NCBI RefSeq assembly: GCF_016863655.1
Contig: NZ_BOPH01000088.1
Location: forward strand, 62,001 to 126,000
Length of the DNA stretch: 64,000 nt
Reading direction: 5' to 3'
DNA from: Virgisporangium ochraceum
Lineage (GTDB): Bacteria > Actinomycetota > Actinomycetes > Mycobacteriales > Micromonosporaceae
The notes under the pieces were generated by a model. The model made no database searches. It was given only the letters and a program-made list of their open reading frames with translations, and had not been told where the DNA came from. A program made the position numbers and the translations under genes. This document shows positions 32,545 through 42,205 of the stretch, one piece after another; the stretch's first letter is position 1, and every line of letters begins with the position of its first letter.

Positions 32545-35232
32545 ATGGAGAAGCCGCGAGGCGCGGTGCTGATCTCCGCCACCAGGTCGGTGGTCGACGC
32601 GAACACGCCGGTGCAGCCGGGTATCAGCGCGCTGTCCGCGATCCGACCCGATCCGGACCGGTGCGTGGGCCGAACCGCCGGTGTGGGCCCTTTCGTGGGC
32701 CGGGCCGTCGAGCTCGACCGGCACCGGCACGACCTGGACCGGCTGCTCACCGGACGCGGCGGCGCGACCGCCTACGGCGGGGAGCCGGGTATCGGCAAGA
32801 CGCGGCTGCTGGCCGTGCTCCGCGACGCCGCGCGGTGCAGCGGCATCACCGTGGTCACCGGACGGCCGCCCGACGACGCGCTCGCGGAGGCCCGGCGGTC
32901 GTCCAGAACCGCGGTGTTCATCGACGACCTGCACCTGGCGTCGGCGGACGCGGCCGGGTCGTTGAGCCGGCTCGTCGACCTGGCCGGAACCCGACCGGTG
33001 CTGCTGGTGGTGGCGTACCGGCCGCGGCAGGTCGATCCCGCGATCGGATCGGCGCTCAGCGCGGCCGAGGCGTCGACGGCCCTGCGGCACTTCGTGCTCG
33101 GTCCCCTCGCGTTCGTCGACACCCGCCGTCTGCTGCCCGGCCGGCACGACGCCGCGCGCGTGCACGCCGACGGCGGCGGCAACCCGCTCTACATGACGCT
33201 GCTCGCCGGTGTGGCGCCCGAGCCGTCGGGCGGCCTGCTCGGCCAACTCGCCGCGCTGGGCGGCCCGGAACTGCGCACCGCGCGCGCGGCGGCCGTGCTC
33301 GGCCGGCCGTTCACCGTCGACCTGCTCACCGAGATCTGCGGACCGGCGGCGGTGGAGGCGCTCGTCGACGCCGACGTGCTCCGGCCGGACGGGCCGCTGC
33401 TGGCGTTCCGGCACCCGGTGCTCGCCGACGTCGTCTACCGGCACACCCCGATCGGCGAGCGCTGGACGCTGCACCGTCGCGCCGAGGAGGCGCTGACCCG
33501 CCGCGGCGCCGCTGCGACCGACCGGGCCCGGCACATCGCCGCCGCCGGGCTGAGCACGTCGACGCACGTCGACGCGCTGCTGTCCGCCGCGACGCAGAAC
33601 CTGGTGACCGACCCGGCGAGCGCACGGCGCTGGGCCGGTGCCGCCGGCGCGCTGATGCCCGACGGGGATCCCCGCCGGGCCGCCGCGCGGGCGCTGGCGG
33701 CCCGGTCGGGACTGCTCGTCGGGGAGGTGACCGGCAGCCGCGAGGCGCTGCTCGCCGGGTCCGGCGGCCCCACCGACGACACGGTGTTCGCCGGTCGCGC
33801 GCTGACGCTCCTCGGACAGTACGACGAGGCGAGCGCCCTGCTGCGGGCGAACCTTCCCGCCACGGCCGACAGCAGGGACACGCCGGCCGCCGCCTCGCTG
33901 CTGTCCGACCTCGCGAACGTGCTCAGCGACGACTCGGACTTCGAGACCGCGTCCCGTCTCGCGCAGGCCGCGGCCGGCATCGCCCGCCGTCACGGCGACC
34001 GACTGCGCGAGGCGGCCGCGCTCGCCGAGCAGGCCTGGGCCCGCGGCTGCGCCGACGACGTCGCGGCCGCGCGGACGGCGGCCGGTGCCGCGGCCGCGCT
34101 GGTCGACGCGATGGCCGACGCCACCCTCGCCGGCGACCTGCGCTGCCTGTACCAGCTGAGCCTCGCCGAGGTGGTGCTGGAGCAGCTCACCGACGCCCAC
34201 CGCCACCTGACGCGCGGCGTGCGCCTGAGCCGGCGCACCGGCCAGCGGTACCTGCTGGCGGCGTTGCTCCAGGTGCTGGGCGAGGTGCGGCTGCGTCTCG
34301 GCCAGGTTGCCGCGGCGGTGGAGACCCTCGACGAGGCCGTCCACGAGGCCGGTCGCGACGACCTGGTCCCGCAGCTGTTCGTGGCGACCGGCGTCCGCGG
34401 GCTGGCCCGGTACTGGCGCGGCGACGACGACGCCCGGGTCCTGGCCGACGCCGAGACGATCGAGGAGCGGTGCGCCGGACGGCGATGGTCCTGGGCCGTG
34501 CTCAGCCGGTGCCTGGCCGCCGAACTGATGGCGTCGGCCGGACATCCCGACCGGGGCGGGCGGCTGCTGCTCCTGCTCGGCGGCGGTCCCGAGCTGCGCC
34601 GGTTGACGACCCGGCGCCGGGTGCGGGCGTGGGAGTCGCTCACCACGGCCGCGCTCGCGCTCGGTGACCACGACGCCGCCACCCGGTACGCCGGTCTCGC
34701 GGCGCGGCATCCGACTGTGGCGGTCTCGGCCGTGCGCCGCGGGATGGCCCGGCGGGCCGCGATCCGCGTCCGGGGCGGGGCGGCGGCCGACCTGGTCACC
34801 TCGGCCCGCGCCGCGATCGCCGACTTCGCCGACGCCGACCACTGGCTCGACGTGGGATGGACCCAGGCCACGGCCGCGCAGGCGGCCGTCGCCGCGGGCC
34901 GCCCGGAGCTCGCGGCGTCGTTCCTGGGCGACGCCGACGAGCGCGCGGCCGCCACCGGTTCCGGCCGTCTGGCCGGCCTGGTGGCGGCCGCGCGTCGACG
35001 CGCGGGCCGGCCGTTCTGGGCCAGCGGGCTCACCGCCCGGGAGTTCGACGTTGCCGACCTCGCCGTCGCCGGTCTGACCAGTGCGCAGATCGGTGAACGG
35101 CTGTTCCTGAGCGTGCGTACCGTCGACACCCACCTCGGCCGGGTGTACCGCAAGCTGGGCGTATCGAACCGCATGGCCCTGGCCCGTCTCGCGGTCGACC
35201 GGGGTCAGCCGTGCAACGGTCCGCCGAAGTAG
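32545..35232 (+). CDS. LAL-type ATP-binding LuxR transcriptional regulator (copy 2)
   Basis: About 895 residues. FVGRAVELDRHRHDLDRLLTG opens the ATPase domain; Walker A is GEPGIGKTRLL near 79 and Walker B TAVFIDDLHLA near 121. A long Ala/Leu-rich helical repeat section follows, then the LuxR helix-turn-helix at about 827-885 (LTAREFDVADLAVAGLTSAQIGERLFLSVRTVDTHLGRVYRKLGV). It differs from copies 1 and 3 in having a shorter ATPase-adjacent domain and a 50-residue polar N-terminal extension if ATG 32545 is used. The gene ends 28 bp inside the convergent lectin-like gene. Neighbouring secreted protein or GNAT genes may be targets; nothing in sequence shows which. Confidence 0.85.
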   Translation: MEKPRGAVLISATRSVVDANTPVQPGISALSAIRPDPDRCVGRTAGVGPFVGRAVELDRHRHDLDRLLTGRGGATAYGGEPGIGKTRLLAVLRDAARCSGITVVTGRPPDDALAEARRSSRTAVFIDDLHLASADAAGSLSRLVDLAGTRPVLLVVAYRPRQVDPAIGSALSAAEASTALRHFVLGPLAFVDTRRLLPGRHDAARVHADGGGNPLYMTLLAGVAPEPSGGLLGQLAALGGPELRTARAAAVLGRPFTVDLLTEICGPAAVEALVDADVLRPDGPLLAFRHPVLADVVYRHTPIGERWTLHRRAEEALTRRGAAATDRARHIAAAGLSTSTHVDALLSAATQNLVTDPASARRWAGAAGALMPDGDPRRAAARALAARSGLLVGEVTGSREALLAGSGGPTDDTVFAGRALTLLGQYDEASALLRANLPATADSRDTPAAASLLSDLANVLSDDSDFETASRLAQAAAGIARRHGDRLREAAALAEQAWARGCADDVAAARTAAGAAAALVDAMADATLAGDLRCLYQLSLAEVVLEQLTDAHRHLTRGVRLSRRTGQRYLLAALLQVLGEVRLRLGQVAAAVETLDEAVHEAGRDDLVPQLFVATGVRGLARYWRGDDDARVLADAETIEERCAGRRWSWAVLSRCLAAELMASAGHPDRGGRLLLLLGGGPELRRLTTRRRVRAWESLTTAALALGDHDAATRYAGLAARHPTVAVSAVRRGMARRAAIRVRGGAAADLVTSARAAIADFADADHWLDVGWTQATAAQAAVAAGRPELAASFLGDADERAAATGSGRLAGLVAAARRRAGRPFWASGLTAREFDVADLAVAGLTSAQIGERLFLSVRTVDTHLGRVYRKLGVSNRMALARLAVDRGQPCNGPPK

Positions 35233-36344
35233 AAGAATCCGGTGAACCCGCCGACGAGGTTGACCTGGATGCGGCTGTGCATCCGGTTCTCCAGGCTCCG
35301 CGTGATGAACTGGTCGACAACCGTGCGCCCGTTCAGCGAGCTACCGCCGCTCGCAGCCAGGTTGCTGGTCGCCCGGCCGCCGAGGTTGACGTAGCCGCCG
35401 AACCGGCCGTTGGGCGGACGCCGGTTGAGGAAGATCCGGTTGTTCGTGCCCCGGACGTGCAGGTGCAGCCCGCCGTCCGACGCGATCGACACGGCCGGAT
35501 CGCCCAGGATCACGCCGCCCAGGTTCACCCAGCCCGGGGCGTCGAAGTTCCACGTGAAGACCGCGCCGTTGGTGCCGCGGACGAACACCTCGTTGCCCCG
35601 GTAGTTGAACGTGAACCCGTCGTTCGACAGCACCGGGTTGCCACCGACGGCCATCGTGCCCAGCGGTTCCCAGTTGGTCACCGGTCCGGTGGTGTTGTTG
35701 AAGATGCTGGAGTAGAGCCGGTTGTCGAAGCCGCGGACCACGAGCCGGAGATCGATGTCGAAGGGCGCCGGCGGCAGGACCGCAGCGGTGACCTCACTGG
35801 TGGTGTAGATCCCGAGCGGACCCCAGCCCTGCGGCACACCCTGGATCAGCAGGTTCGTGTAGAGCCCGCCGTCCTCCAGACTGCGGGCGAAGATCCGGGT
35901 CATCGGGGGCCGCGAGCCCCGCTGCGGGATCGCGACGGCGGTGACCTCGCTGGAAATCGTGAGACCGGGGATCTCCCGGAACGCCGTCGGGAAGCTGTAC
36001 GACACCACCATGCTGGTGATCGCGGTGTTGGCCGTGGAACGGGCGAACACCTCAGCGCCCTCCGGACCGACGACAGCGGTGGGATCACCGATGATCTGTC
36101 CACCGATGGAGAAGAAGTCGGTGTAGCTGTTGGTCGAGGGAAGCCCCCGGCTGAACAGGATCGAGCCGTCGAGGCCGCGCGAGGTCATGAACAGGCCCGA
36201 CGGGTCGATCACCGGGGTACTGGCGAACGTCACGTCGGTCGGCAGCGGCGCCGCCGCCGCCGCGGCCGGTGCGGCGGGTAGCGCCACCCCGACTCCCGCG
36301 GCCAGCGTCATGGCCGCCAGGGCCCGGACAAGCGAATGAAGCAT
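35205..36344 (-). CDS. Secreted beta-propeller/lectin-like protein
   Basis: 379 residues with a Sec signal peptide (MLHSLVRALAAMTLAAGVGVALPAAPAAAAAA). The mature part has about seven repeats of roughly 48-50 residues with a common pattern: F(A/V)RG-x-(D/T)-(N/G)-x-(L/V)(Y/F)-(S/T)... W-x-x-L-G-(G/T)...DP(A/T): for example VRGFDNRLYSSIFNNTTGPVTNWEPLGTMAVGGNPV and VRGTNGAVFTWNFDAPGWVNLGGVILGDPAV and VRGTNNRIFLNRRPPNGRFGGYVNLGG. This is the layout of PLL/fucose-lectin-type propellers. It is likely exported to bind carbohydrate or cell surface; the ligand is unknown. It overlaps LAL regulator 2 tail-to-tail by 28 bp. Confidence 0.85.
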   Translation of the reverse strand: MLHSLVRALAAMTLAAGVGVALPAAPAAAAAAPLPTDVTFASTPVIDPSGLFMTSRGLDGSILFSRGLPSTNSYTDFFSIGGQIIGDPTAVVGPEGAEVFARSTANTAITSMVVSYSFPTAFREIPGLTISSEVTAVAIPQRGSRPPMTRIFARSLEDGGLYTNLLIQGVPQGWGPLGIYTTSEVTAAVLPPAPFDIDLRLVVRGFDNRLYSSIFNNTTGPVTNWEPLGTMAVGGNPVLSNDGFTFNYRGNEVFVRGTNGAVFTWNFDAPGWVNLGGVILGDPAVSIASDGGLHLHVRGTNNRIFLNRRPPNGRFGGYVNLGGRATSNLAASGGSSLNGRTVVDQFITRSLENRMHSRIQVNLVGGFTGFFYFGGPLHG

Positions 36345-36397
36345 GGGTTTCCTTCCCTACCGTCTGCGTGTGCCGTTCACACGCGAGCCCGGTAAAG

Positions 36398-36616
36398 CTA
36401 GAAATCCACGGCACCGCCCCACATCGGTAGATCTACGGCCGGCGCTACGTATCCGTCGACAGCAGCAGTCCGCCCGTCGGCACCCCACGCCGGCGGCGAA
36501 TTGCGCCGTCGACCCGTCGACGTGCCCCCGATCAGCCGCACCCCTTCGGCGACGCCGTTCACGCCGCGCAGGTGCCCCGCGCCGATCTGCCCACCGTGCG
36601 TGTTGGTCGGCCACTC
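36398..36616 (-). pseudogene. C-terminal fragment of a thiolase/lipid-transfer protein
   Basis: Reading the minus strand from 36616: EWPTNTHGGQIGAGHLRGVN then GVAEGVRLIGGTS, which is the closing signature of thiolase-type proteins (NTxGGxxxxGHxxGxxGxxExxxQxRG). A natural-looking tail to a stop at 36398 follows (GRTAAVDGYVAPAVDLPMW). A stop codon two residues upstream of EWPTN and the absence of the remaining 350 residues show that this is a remnant. It fills the spacer upstream of the secreted protein gene. Confidence 0.65.
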
Positions 36617-36995
36617 CGCTCATCGCGAGCTGTGCCCAAGCGGGGGTGTCAGGCCCTCGCGACGTAGTCGTCGTAGCTGGTGGGGGAGCGAGCGTCGTCA
36701 GGCGGCCTCGTCGTTGGCTGCGGTTACGGGTCTGTCCACGCCGGCGTGTGAGAGCCGGTGCGAGATCGAGCGAGTCGGTCCTGAGGAGTCGGCCGCCGAG
36801 GACGGCATTGATCACCGGGACCGTCGTTCCGCCGACGACGCGTCGGGCACATCTCGACCCGCGCGCGGCCGGCACCGCGCTAGGGACTCACGGATGCGAG
36901 CAGGGCGCCCCGGGCCGGACGATCCACGCTGAGGCCGGAGGAACGCGTTCTCGGCTTCGAATGCCCGACACCCACAACCCTTCGGAGGAACGCCC
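36617..36995. other. Spacer of 380 bp, no gene recognised
   Basis: No frame has a family pattern. The last 60 bases contain CGGAGGAACGCCC directly before the hydrolase start, a clear ribosome site. Other parts of the broken thiolase were looked for here and not found. Confidence 0.5.
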
Positions 36996-37973
36996 GTGAC
37001 CATCACCATCGCCGGCAGAGTTGTTCTCGAGCCGGCGTCCCAGCGGTTCGTCGAGGCGACCGCCGGACCGCCCTTTCTGTACGAGCTCAGCCCTGACGAG
37101 GCCCGCAAGATCCTCGATGACGTCCAGGCCGCCCCGATCGCGCTGCTACCCGTGGACGAGGAGTGGATCACCGTCCCGGCGGACGTCGGGGACGTCCGGG
37201 TGCGCATCGTCCGGCCGAAGGCCGCCGCGTCGCCGCTACCTGTGATCTTGTACATGCACGGCGGCGGCTGGATCTTGGGCAACGCCGCAACTCACGACCG
37301 GCTCGTGCGTGAGCTTGCGGTCGGTGCCCGGGCGGCCGTCGTGTTCGTGGAGTACACACGGTCGCCCGAGGCTCACTACCCGGTCGCGATCGAGCAGGGC
37401 TATGCCGCCGCTCGCTGGGTCGTCAGCGAGGGCGCGTCGCACGGGCTCGACCCGCTCCGGATGGCGGTCGCCGGTGACTCGGTCGGGGGGAACATGACGG
37501 CCGCGCTGGCGCTGATGGCCCAGCGTCGCGGCGACGTGCGCTTCGTGCACCAGTCGATGTACTACCCGGTGACGGATGCCCGGATGGACACCGGCTCCTA
37601 CAAGCAGTTCGCCACCGGCTACTTCCTGACCGCCAAGGCGATGCAGTGGTTCTGGGACGCCTACGTACCGGACGTCGAGCGCAGGCAGGAGATCCTCGCC
37701 TCCCCGCTGCGGGCGGAACCGGAGCAGTTGGCCGGGCTCCCTCCCGCCCTCGTGATCGTCGACGAGGCCGACGTGCTGCGCGACGAGGGGGAGGCGTACG
37801 CGGCGAAGCTGCGAGCGGCGGGCGTTGCGGTCACGGCGGTCCGGTACGACGGCATCACCCACGACTTCATGATGCTCAACCCGCTGAGCGGCACGCATGC
37901 CACCCGGGCTGCGATTGCCCAGGCAATCGGGGTGCTGCGGGACGCGCTCGGCACCACCAGCGACGAGTCCTGA
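36996..37973 (+). CDS. HSL-type alpha/beta hydrolase (esterase/lipase)
   Basis: 325 residues with the hormone-sensitive-lipase hallmarks: HGGGW at 88-92 (oxyanion hole), GDSVGG with Ser162, an acid within IVDEADVLRDEGEAYA and a His in YDGITHDFMML near the C-terminus. Length and order are normal for the family. GTG 36996 follows CGGAGGAACGCCC. These are cytosolic carboxylesterases acting on short acyl esters. It is followed after 30 bp by another alpha/beta hydrolase and then LAL regulator 3, in an operon-like run comparable to the LAL-1/hydrolase/SDR group at 1.3-5.7 kb. Confidence 0.92.
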   Translation: MTITIAGRVVLEPASQRFVEATAGPPFLYELSPDEARKILDDVQAAPIALLPVDEEWITVPADVGDVRVRIVRPKAAASPLPVILYMHGGGWILGNAATHDRLVRELAVGARAAVVFVEYTRSPEAHYPVAIEQGYAAARWVVSEGASHGLDPLRMAVAGDSVGGNMTAALALMAQRRGDVRFVHQSMYYPVTDARMDTGSYKQFATGYFLTAKAMQWFWDAYVPDVERRQEILASPLRAEPEQLAGLPPALVIVDEADVLRDEGEAYAAKLRAAGVAVTAVRYDGITHDFMMLNPLSGTHATRAAIAQAIGVLRDALGTTSDES

Positions 37974-38003
37974 CATCCCTTCACCTCATCGAGGAGCCCG
38001 ATC

Positions 38004-38711
38004 ATGAAGAAGCCCACGATTGTTCTCGTCCATGGCGCGTTCGCCGAGTCGGCCAGCTGGAACGGGGTGATCGCCGACCTGCTGGGCGACGGCTTCCAGG
38101 TCATCGCGGTGGCGAACCCGCTGCGTGGTCTCGCCTCCGACTCGGATTACCTGCGCGCCGTGCTGGCCGGGATCGACGGTGACATCGTCTGCGTCGGTCA
38201 CTCGTACGGCGGCTGCGTGATCTCCAACGGCGCCACCGGTAACGCCGCGGTGCGGGCGCTGGTCTTTGTCGGCGGGTTTGCCCCCGAGGCGGGTGAGAGC
38301 GCGGCGCAGCTCGCCGGCCGGTACGAAGGCGGCACTCTCGGCGAGACCCTCATGCCGGTCAAACTGCCCGACGGCAACACCGACCTCTACATCCGGCAGG
38401 ACCTCTACCACGTTCAGTTCGCGGCCGACTCCCCGGCGGCCGAGGCGGCGATCATGGCGGTAGGGCAGCGCCCGATCGTCGAGTCCGCCCTCAACGAGGC
38501 GTCCGGCGATCCGGCCTGGAGGACGGTGCCCTCCTGGTTCCTCTTCGGCACCGAGGACAAGAACATTCCCGCCGAGGTCCATCGCTTCATGGCGCGGCGG
38601 GCCGGCTCTCGGCGAACCGTGGAGCTGGCCGGCGGCTCCCACAGCGTCGGAATTCCGGAGGCGTCCGCGGTGGCCGGCCTGATCCGTGAGGCGGCTTCCG
38701 CGATCGGCTAG
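38004..38711 (+). CDS. Alpha/beta hydrolase (EstC/MenH-like, short form)
   Basis: 235 residues. IVLVHGAFAESASWNGVIADLL gives the oxyanion-hole strand, GHSYGG the nucleophile (Ser67), WFLFGTEDKNIPAE the acid strand and ELAGGSHSVGIPEASAVAGLI the catalytic His. The pattern IVLVHGAxAxxxSW and GGSHxVxxSxPxAVAxLI is typical of the small esterase group widespread in actinobacteria and proteobacteria. ATG 38004 has GAGGAG 9 bp upstream. It is transcribed with the HSL-type esterase (30-bp gap). Substrate unknown. Confidence 0.9.
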   Translation: MKKPTIVLVHGAFAESASWNGVIADLLGDGFQVIAVANPLRGLASDSDYLRAVLAGIDGDIVCVGHSYGGCVISNGATGNAAVRALVFVGGFAPEAGESAAQLAGRYEGGTLGETLMPVKLPDGNTDLYIRQDLYHVQFAADSPAAEAAIMAVGQRPIVESALNEASGDPAWRTVPSWFLFGTEDKNIPAEVHRFMARRAGSRRTVELAGGSHSVGIPEASAVAGLIREAASAIG

Positions 38712-38807
38712 GAGAACGGGTCACGACCGAGCTCACTGCCGCCGACACCCCCACGATTCGGCGTCTTTGCCTAGAGTTGCCTCGGGGCTCCGCCGGACGG
38801 GGGTGAC

Positions 38808-41636
38808 GTGGCAGCGATCTCGGACGACGCGAGTTTCCCGGCCCGGCAGCGCGCACGTGCGCTGCTGGGGCGGGAAGCGGAGTGCGAGGCACTCGACCGG
38901 CTGCTGTCGGCGGTGCGCGGCGGACAGGGCCGCTCGCTCGTGATCCATGGCGAGCCCGGCATAGGCAAGTCCGTCCTGTTGGATTATCTGATCCGACAGG
39001 CAGGCGATTGCCGCGTGGTCTCCGCGGTCGGCATCCCGTCCGAGGCCGAGCTGGCGTACGCGGCACTGCATCACGTGTGCGCGCCGTTGCTGAGCCGGCT
39101 CGGCGAGCTGCCGGAACCGCAACGCGACGCTGTCGGCACGGCGTTCGGGTTGCGCGGCGGACCGCCACCCGATCGCTTCCTGGTGGGGCTCGGCGTGCTC
39201 GGCCTGTTCGCCCTGGCGGCCGAGAGCCGGCCGCTGCTCTGCGTGATCGACGACCTCCAGTGGCTCGACGAGGCATCGGCACAATCCCTGGCCTTCCTGG
39301 CTCGAAGGCTCGGCGCGGAGCCGGTGGCCTGCGTGTTCGCGGTCCGCGACGCGGAGGACAGCTCCGAAGGTGGACCACGTTCCGTCGACGACGCGAGCCT
39401 GCCGCGGATGCGGGTGCGCGGTCTGAGTGACGGCGATGCCCGGACACTGTTGGGCACGGCGCTTCTCGGCCCCATGGACGACCAGGTGCGGGATCGCATC
39501 GTCGCCGAGGCCCGCGGCAATCCCCTTGCCCTGATCGAGCTGCCGCGCGGACTGACGAATGTGGAACTGGCCGGCGGCTACGGCTTTCCGGTCGGTCAGG
39601 CGCTCACGCTGCGGATCGAGCAGAGCTTTCTCCGTCGCCTCGGCCAGATGCCACCGGACGCGCGGCGGCTGCTGTTGGTGGCGGCTGCCGAGCTGCACGG
39701 CGATCCGATCGTCGTCTGGCGTGCGGCCGCTCGGCTGAGTATCGATGTGGGCGCCGCAGCCGCCGCGGCCGCCTCCGGTCTGATCGAGTTCGGCACCCGC
39801 ATCCGGTTCTGTCACCCCCTCGTGCGCTCGGCCGTGTACCGCTCGGCCCCGGCACGGACTCGTATGAGCGTGCACGCGGCGCTGGCCGAGTCGCTCGACG
39901 GGGACGTTCACACCGAGCGGCGGGCATGGCATCGCGCTCATGCGACGACGGCGCCCGACGAAGCCCTGGCCGAGGATCTGGAGCGGTCAGCGGCACGGGC
40001 CCAGGCACGGGGCGGCCTCGCCGCAGCGGCGGCCTTCCTGCACCGCGCCGTCATGTTCACCCCCGATCCCGAAGACCGCGCGCGACGCGCGCTGGACGCC
40101 GCCAGCGCACATCACGACGCCGGCTCGGCCGGCCCCGCTCAAGAACTGCTGGAGACAGCCCGGCGCGGGGCCCGGGACGCAAGCGTCCTCGCCCGGATCA
40201 GCCTGCTCCACGCCGAGATCGCCTTCACCACGAGCCGTGGCGTCCAGGCACCCCCGCTGTTGCTCGACGCCGCCCGGCAACTGGCCGCATTCGACGTCAC
40301 TCTCGCCCGGCAGACCTACCTTCAGGCGGTGTCCGCCGCCATGTTCACCGGCCGGCTCGCCGCCGGCGACGGCGTCACGCAGATCGCCCGAGCGGCACGC
40401 GCCGCTCCACCCTCGCCAGCCGTCCCCGCGGCCACCGATCTACTGCTGGACGGGTTCACGCTGCTCCTGACCGAAAACGCGGACGTGGCGACGCCGTCGA
40501 TGAGAACTGCGCTGCACCGGTTCCGGGAGGGCATGGTCTCGCCGGAGGACCAGCTCCGGTGGTCGTGGCTCGCGTTCGTCCTCGCCATGGCGTGTTGGGA
40601 CGACGACACTTTACGCACGCTGGCCGAACGGCACGTGAACCTGGCTCGCCGAGCCGGCGCGCTCGCCGTGCTGCCACTGGCTCTCAGCTCCCGGATCCTT
40701 CTGCACCTCTTCGAAGGCGAACTCGACGCCGCCGCCGCCCTTGTCGACGAGGTCACCACGATCACCACGGCGACCGGGATGCGAATCACCGACTACGGCA
40801 CCCTCGCTCTCGCCGCGTGGCAGGGTCGCGAGGAGGATGCGGAGCAGATCGGCGCGGCCGCGATTCTCGAGGCGACGGCACGTGGCGAAGGAGTCGGTCT
40901 CACCAACGTCCAATGGACCCGGGCCGTGCTCTACAACGGCCTCGGCCGGTACACGGACGCCCGGGATGCGGCCATTGCGGCGTGCTCCGACGGTCCGGTC
41001 CCGGGCGCGGCCGCTCAATGGGCTCCGGTCGAGCTGGTCGAGGCGGCCGTGCGTTGCGGAGACACCACCCTGGCCGCCCGCGCCCTGGAACAACTACTGC
41101 AGAGCACGCACGCGAGCCAGAGCGCCTGGGCACGGGGGATGGAAGCCCGTTCACGTGCGCTGCTGGCGTCGGGCGAGCAGGCCGATGACCTCTATCGGGA
41201 GGCAATCGAGCGGCTCCACGGCACGCGCCTGCGGTCAGAAGTGGCCCGCGCCCACCTCGTGTACGGCGAATGGTTACGTCGCGAGCGGCGTCGGCTGGAA
41301 GCGCGCCAGCACCTGAGTCGCGCTCACGACATGTTCGACGCGATAGGCATGGGTGCGTTCGCCAGCCGCGCGGCCGGCGAGTTGCGGGCCACGGGGAAGA
41401 ACGCGCGGCGGCGAAGCGTCGAGACCACCGGCGACCTGACCCCGCGCGAGTTGCAGATCGCTCGGCTCGCCCGGGAAGGCCTGAGTAATCCGGAGATCGC
41501 AACCAGGTTGTTCATGAGCCCGCGTACCGTCGAATACCACCTCCACAAGGTCTTCGCCAAGCGCGGCATCACGTCACGCGTCGAACTCCGAGCTGCCCTC
41601 GCCGACGACATTCGAACGCCCGGCTTCGGCGGATGA
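38808..41636 (+). CDS. LAL-type ATP-binding LuxR transcriptional regulator (copy 3)
   Basis: 942 residues. LLGREAECEALDRLLSAVRGGQG starts the ATPase, Walker A is GEPGIGKSVLL near 46-56 and Walker B LLCVIDDLQWLDEAS near 145. The helical TPR-like centre follows, and the LuxR helix-turn-helix is at about 880-935 (LTPRELQIARLAREGLSNPEIATRLFMSPRTVEYHLHKVFAKRGI). It is the closest in outline to copy 1 (both have VGIPSEAELAYAAL/GVPSEAQIPFAGL after Walker A). It stands at the end of a run with two alpha/beta hydrolases, 96 bp upstream, which are its likely targets or co-regulated enzymes. Confidence 0.92.
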   Translation: MAAISDDASFPARQRARALLGREAECEALDRLLSAVRGGQGRSLVIHGEPGIGKSVLLDYLIRQAGDCRVVSAVGIPSEAELAYAALHHVCAPLLSRLGELPEPQRDAVGTAFGLRGGPPPDRFLVGLGVLGLFALAAESRPLLCVIDDLQWLDEASAQSLAFLARRLGAEPVACVFAVRDAEDSSEGGPRSVDDASLPRMRVRGLSDGDARTLLGTALLGPMDDQVRDRIVAEARGNPLALIELPRGLTNVELAGGYGFPVGQALTLRIEQSFLRRLGQMPPDARRLLLVAAAELHGDPIVVWRAAARLSIDVGAAAAAAASGLIEFGTRIRFCHPLVRSAVYRSAPARTRMSVHAALAESLDGDVHTERRAWHRAHATTAPDEALAEDLERSAARAQARGGLAAAAAFLHRAVMFTPDPEDRARRALDAASAHHDAGSAGPAQELLETARRGARDASVLARISLLHAEIAFTTSRGVQAPPLLLDAARQLAAFDVTLARQTYLQAVSAAMFTGRLAAGDGVTQIARAARAAPPSPAVPAATDLLLDGFTLLLTENADVATPSMRTALHRFREGMVSPEDQLRWSWLAFVLAMACWDDDTLRTLAERHVNLARRAGALAVLPLALSSRILLHLFEGELDAAAALVDEVTTITTATGMRITDYGTLALAAWQGREEDAEQIGAAAILEATARGEGVGLTNVQWTRAVLYNGLGRYTDARDAAIAACSDGPVPGAAAQWAPVELVEAAVRCGDTTLAARALEQLLQSTHASQSAWARGMEARSRALLASGEQADDLYREAIERLHGTRLRSEVARAHLVYGEWLRRERRRLEARQHLSRAHDMFDAIGMGAFASRAAGELRATGKNARRRSVETTGDLTPRELQIARLAREGLSNPEIATRLFMSPRTVEYHLHKVFAKRGITSRVELRAALADDIRTPGFGG

Positions 41637-41812
41637 CGGACTCGAAGTCCACGACGAGGCGGCGCAGTCCGGCTCCTGTACCGCGCCCACGTCGTCGTCA
41701 CCCAGGGCGACAGCTTCCGACTCGACCAGGCCGCCACCGGGGACGAAAGCTGGCCGCCAACGAACTGCGAGGCGGCCTCGCTCCTCGGCGCCTATGCGTA
41801 TACGGTGCGGCG

Positions 41813-42136
41813 ATGGCAACCATGGACGTCCGGAACCGCTCGTCCGGCTTGCTGGTCCTGTGGCTCGAACCATTGGGCGAGGACCGGTGGCTGCAGCCCG
41901 GCGAGCGGTTCCGGATCCGAACCGATTACCAGGGCGAGGAACTGGCCTTCTCGGTCGACATGTGGATCGACACCGACGATCGGGCGGTAGGCATCGAGAA
42001 CATGGCGGTGTGGGTCGAGCACGGCGACTGCTACGCCGAGGTCACCGATCGGGCGGGCAACACCATCGAATGCGGCCATAACCGCCCGCCTGAGATCGAC
42101 GAAAGATGGCGGCGGTCGCGTACAACGTCGGGTTAG
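41813..42136 (+). CDS. Small hypothetical beta-rich protein
   Basis: 107 residues from ATG 41813 (MATMDVRNRSSGLLVLWLEP). Pattern: a strand with LLVLWLEPLGEDRWLQPGERFRIRTDY, then ELAFSVDMWIDTDDRAVGIENMAVWVEHGDCYAEVTDRAGN and a short charged tail. This looks like a small beta-sandwich in which LWLEPxGxDxxLxPGExxxI recurs in many actinobacterial small proteins. No signal peptide or metal motif. Function unknown. Same direction as the next gene, 69 bp apart. Confidence 0.7.
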   Translation: MATMDVRNRSSGLLVLWLEPLGEDRWLQPGERFRIRTDYQGEELAFSVDMWIDTDDRAVGIENMAVWVEHGDCYAEVTDRAGNTIECGHNRPPEIDERWRRSRTTSG

Positions 42137-42205
42137 CCCGATGCCCTCGCCATCGGGTGGTGCGATCATGCGGAGCACTGATCCGCGACTCGATCGGAGA
42201 CAGGG

